From Acetobacteraceae bacterium (lineage in GTDB: Bacteria > Pseudomonadota > Alphaproteobacteria > Acetobacterales > Acetobacteraceae): 5,041 nt of DNA. Below the pieces are notes generated by a model. It saw only the letters and a list, made by a program, of their open reading frames with translations. It did not search any database and was not told the origin of the DNA. The position numbers and the translations under genes are program-made. Positions within the stretch are counted from its first letter, which is position 1. Every line of letters starts with the position of its first letter. The stretch is taken from the NCBI GenBank assembly GCA_027311485.1, contig DAICYU010000349.1, forward strand, positions 1-5,041, in the 5' to 3' direction. Below are positions 4,728 through 5,041 of the stretch, one piece after another.

Positions 4728-5041
4728 TTATGCGACGATCTTCATCTGGTCCAGCCTGGCGAAATATCGTCGTTCGGCCTCGGCCGGTGGGATGTTTCCG
4801 ATGGGCTGCAGAAGGCGGCGGTGGTTGAACCAGTGGACCCATTCGAGGGTTGCGAGCTCGACGGCCTCCAAGGATCTCTATGGTCCGCGGCAGCGGATCA
4901 CCTCAGTCTTGTAAAGGCCGTTGATGGTTTCGGCGCGGGCGTTGTCATAGCTGTCACCGACGCTGCCGACGGATGGTTCGATACCGGCTGCAGCTAGGCG
5001 CTCGGTGTACTTGATCGAGACATACAGCTGCCACGGTCGCT
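4728..5041 (-). pseudogene. IS3-family orfB, C-terminal part with amber codon and frameshift
   Basis: This is the C-terminal portion of an IS3-type DDE transposase. From the right edge it reads SDRGS (second catalytic Asp at 5038-5036). A base is missing near 5025-5026, where the family has SQYVS. The main frame then gives YVSIKYTERLAAAGIEPSVG, DSYDNARAETINGLYKTEVI (catalytic Glu in AET; the family usually has NALAET) and RCRGP. A TAG at 4880-4878 follows, where the family has Trp (RGPWRSLEAVE). Past the stop, LEWVHWFNHRRLLQPIGNIP and PAEAERRYFARLD are the classic C-terminal motif, ending at TAA 4730-4728. Two independent lesions make this copy inactive. Confidence 0.85.

Larger units (their letters stand above)
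4689..5041 (-). mobile_element. IS3-family element (IS3-group type), terminal part, inserted in the IS110 gene
   Basis: The plus strand from 4689 reads TGAACCGCGCCGGGTTTGCC then GGAGGCT, which has the look of the terminal inverted repeat I know from IS3-group elements (TGAACCGCcCCGGg...GGAG). The orfB stop (4728) lies 39 bp inside this end, a normal distance. The element runs beyond the right edge, so the other terminal repeat and any target duplication are not visible. Confidence 0.72.

Noticed and set aside
4069..4842. Minus-strand frame of 257 codons including GGDMKIFVGIDTADD
   Set aside because: It runs through several different element remnants and across the IS110/IS3 junction; the GIDT-like motif is the antisense image of IS110 coding sequence.
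1..5041. CRISPR array, tRNA or rRNA genes
   Set aside because: No regularly spaced direct repeats and no tRNA cloverleaf or rRNA-like sequence were seen on either strand by eye.

Overview
The window joins a small block of conserved alphaproteobacterial housekeeping genes (1-2210) to a graveyard of decayed insertion sequences (about 2340-5041). The organism is probably an alphaproteobacterium, possibly of the Acetobacteraceae. That guess rests on remembered protein similarity of SucA, FolD and the transposases and on the YggT-DUF167-FolD gene order; no search was run.

Region 1 (1-754). The minus strand carries the first 114 codons of sucA, the 2-oxoglutarate dehydrogenase E1 subunit, running out of the window. 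A gap of about 410 bp separates it from the divergent yggT. No convincing gene lies in this gap. It holds one inverted repeat near 590-610 and a short hairpin in the yggT leader.

Region 2 (755-2210). yggT, a DUF167/YggU gene and folD form a tight plus-strand operon. Each stop codon overlaps the next start by 4 nt (TTGA, then GTGA), and two of the three genes use non-ATG starts. FolD makes 10-formyl-THF for one-carbon metabolism; the two small genes are conserved companions of unclear function.

Region 3 (about 2340-5041). This holds remnants of at least five mobile elements: (a) an IS5-family 5' fragment with a one-base frameshift; (b) a nearly full-span but dead IS3-family element on the minus strand, whose orfA has a 7-bp tandem duplication and whose orfB has an internal deletion and a frameshift; (c) a short plus-strand IS3-family orfB scrap; (d) the 5' end of an IS110-family element, with a strongly structured leader that looks like a bridge-RNA locus; (e) a second minus-strand IS3-family element that begins exactly where the IS110 gene stops, carries an in-frame amber codon and a frameshift, and runs off the window. 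No transposase inside the window looks intact.

The most interesting signal is the 4366-4569 leader of the IS110 gene. It contains several inverted repeats arranged as stem - internal loop - stem, ending 3 nt before the transposase ATG, as expected for an IS110-group bridge RNA.
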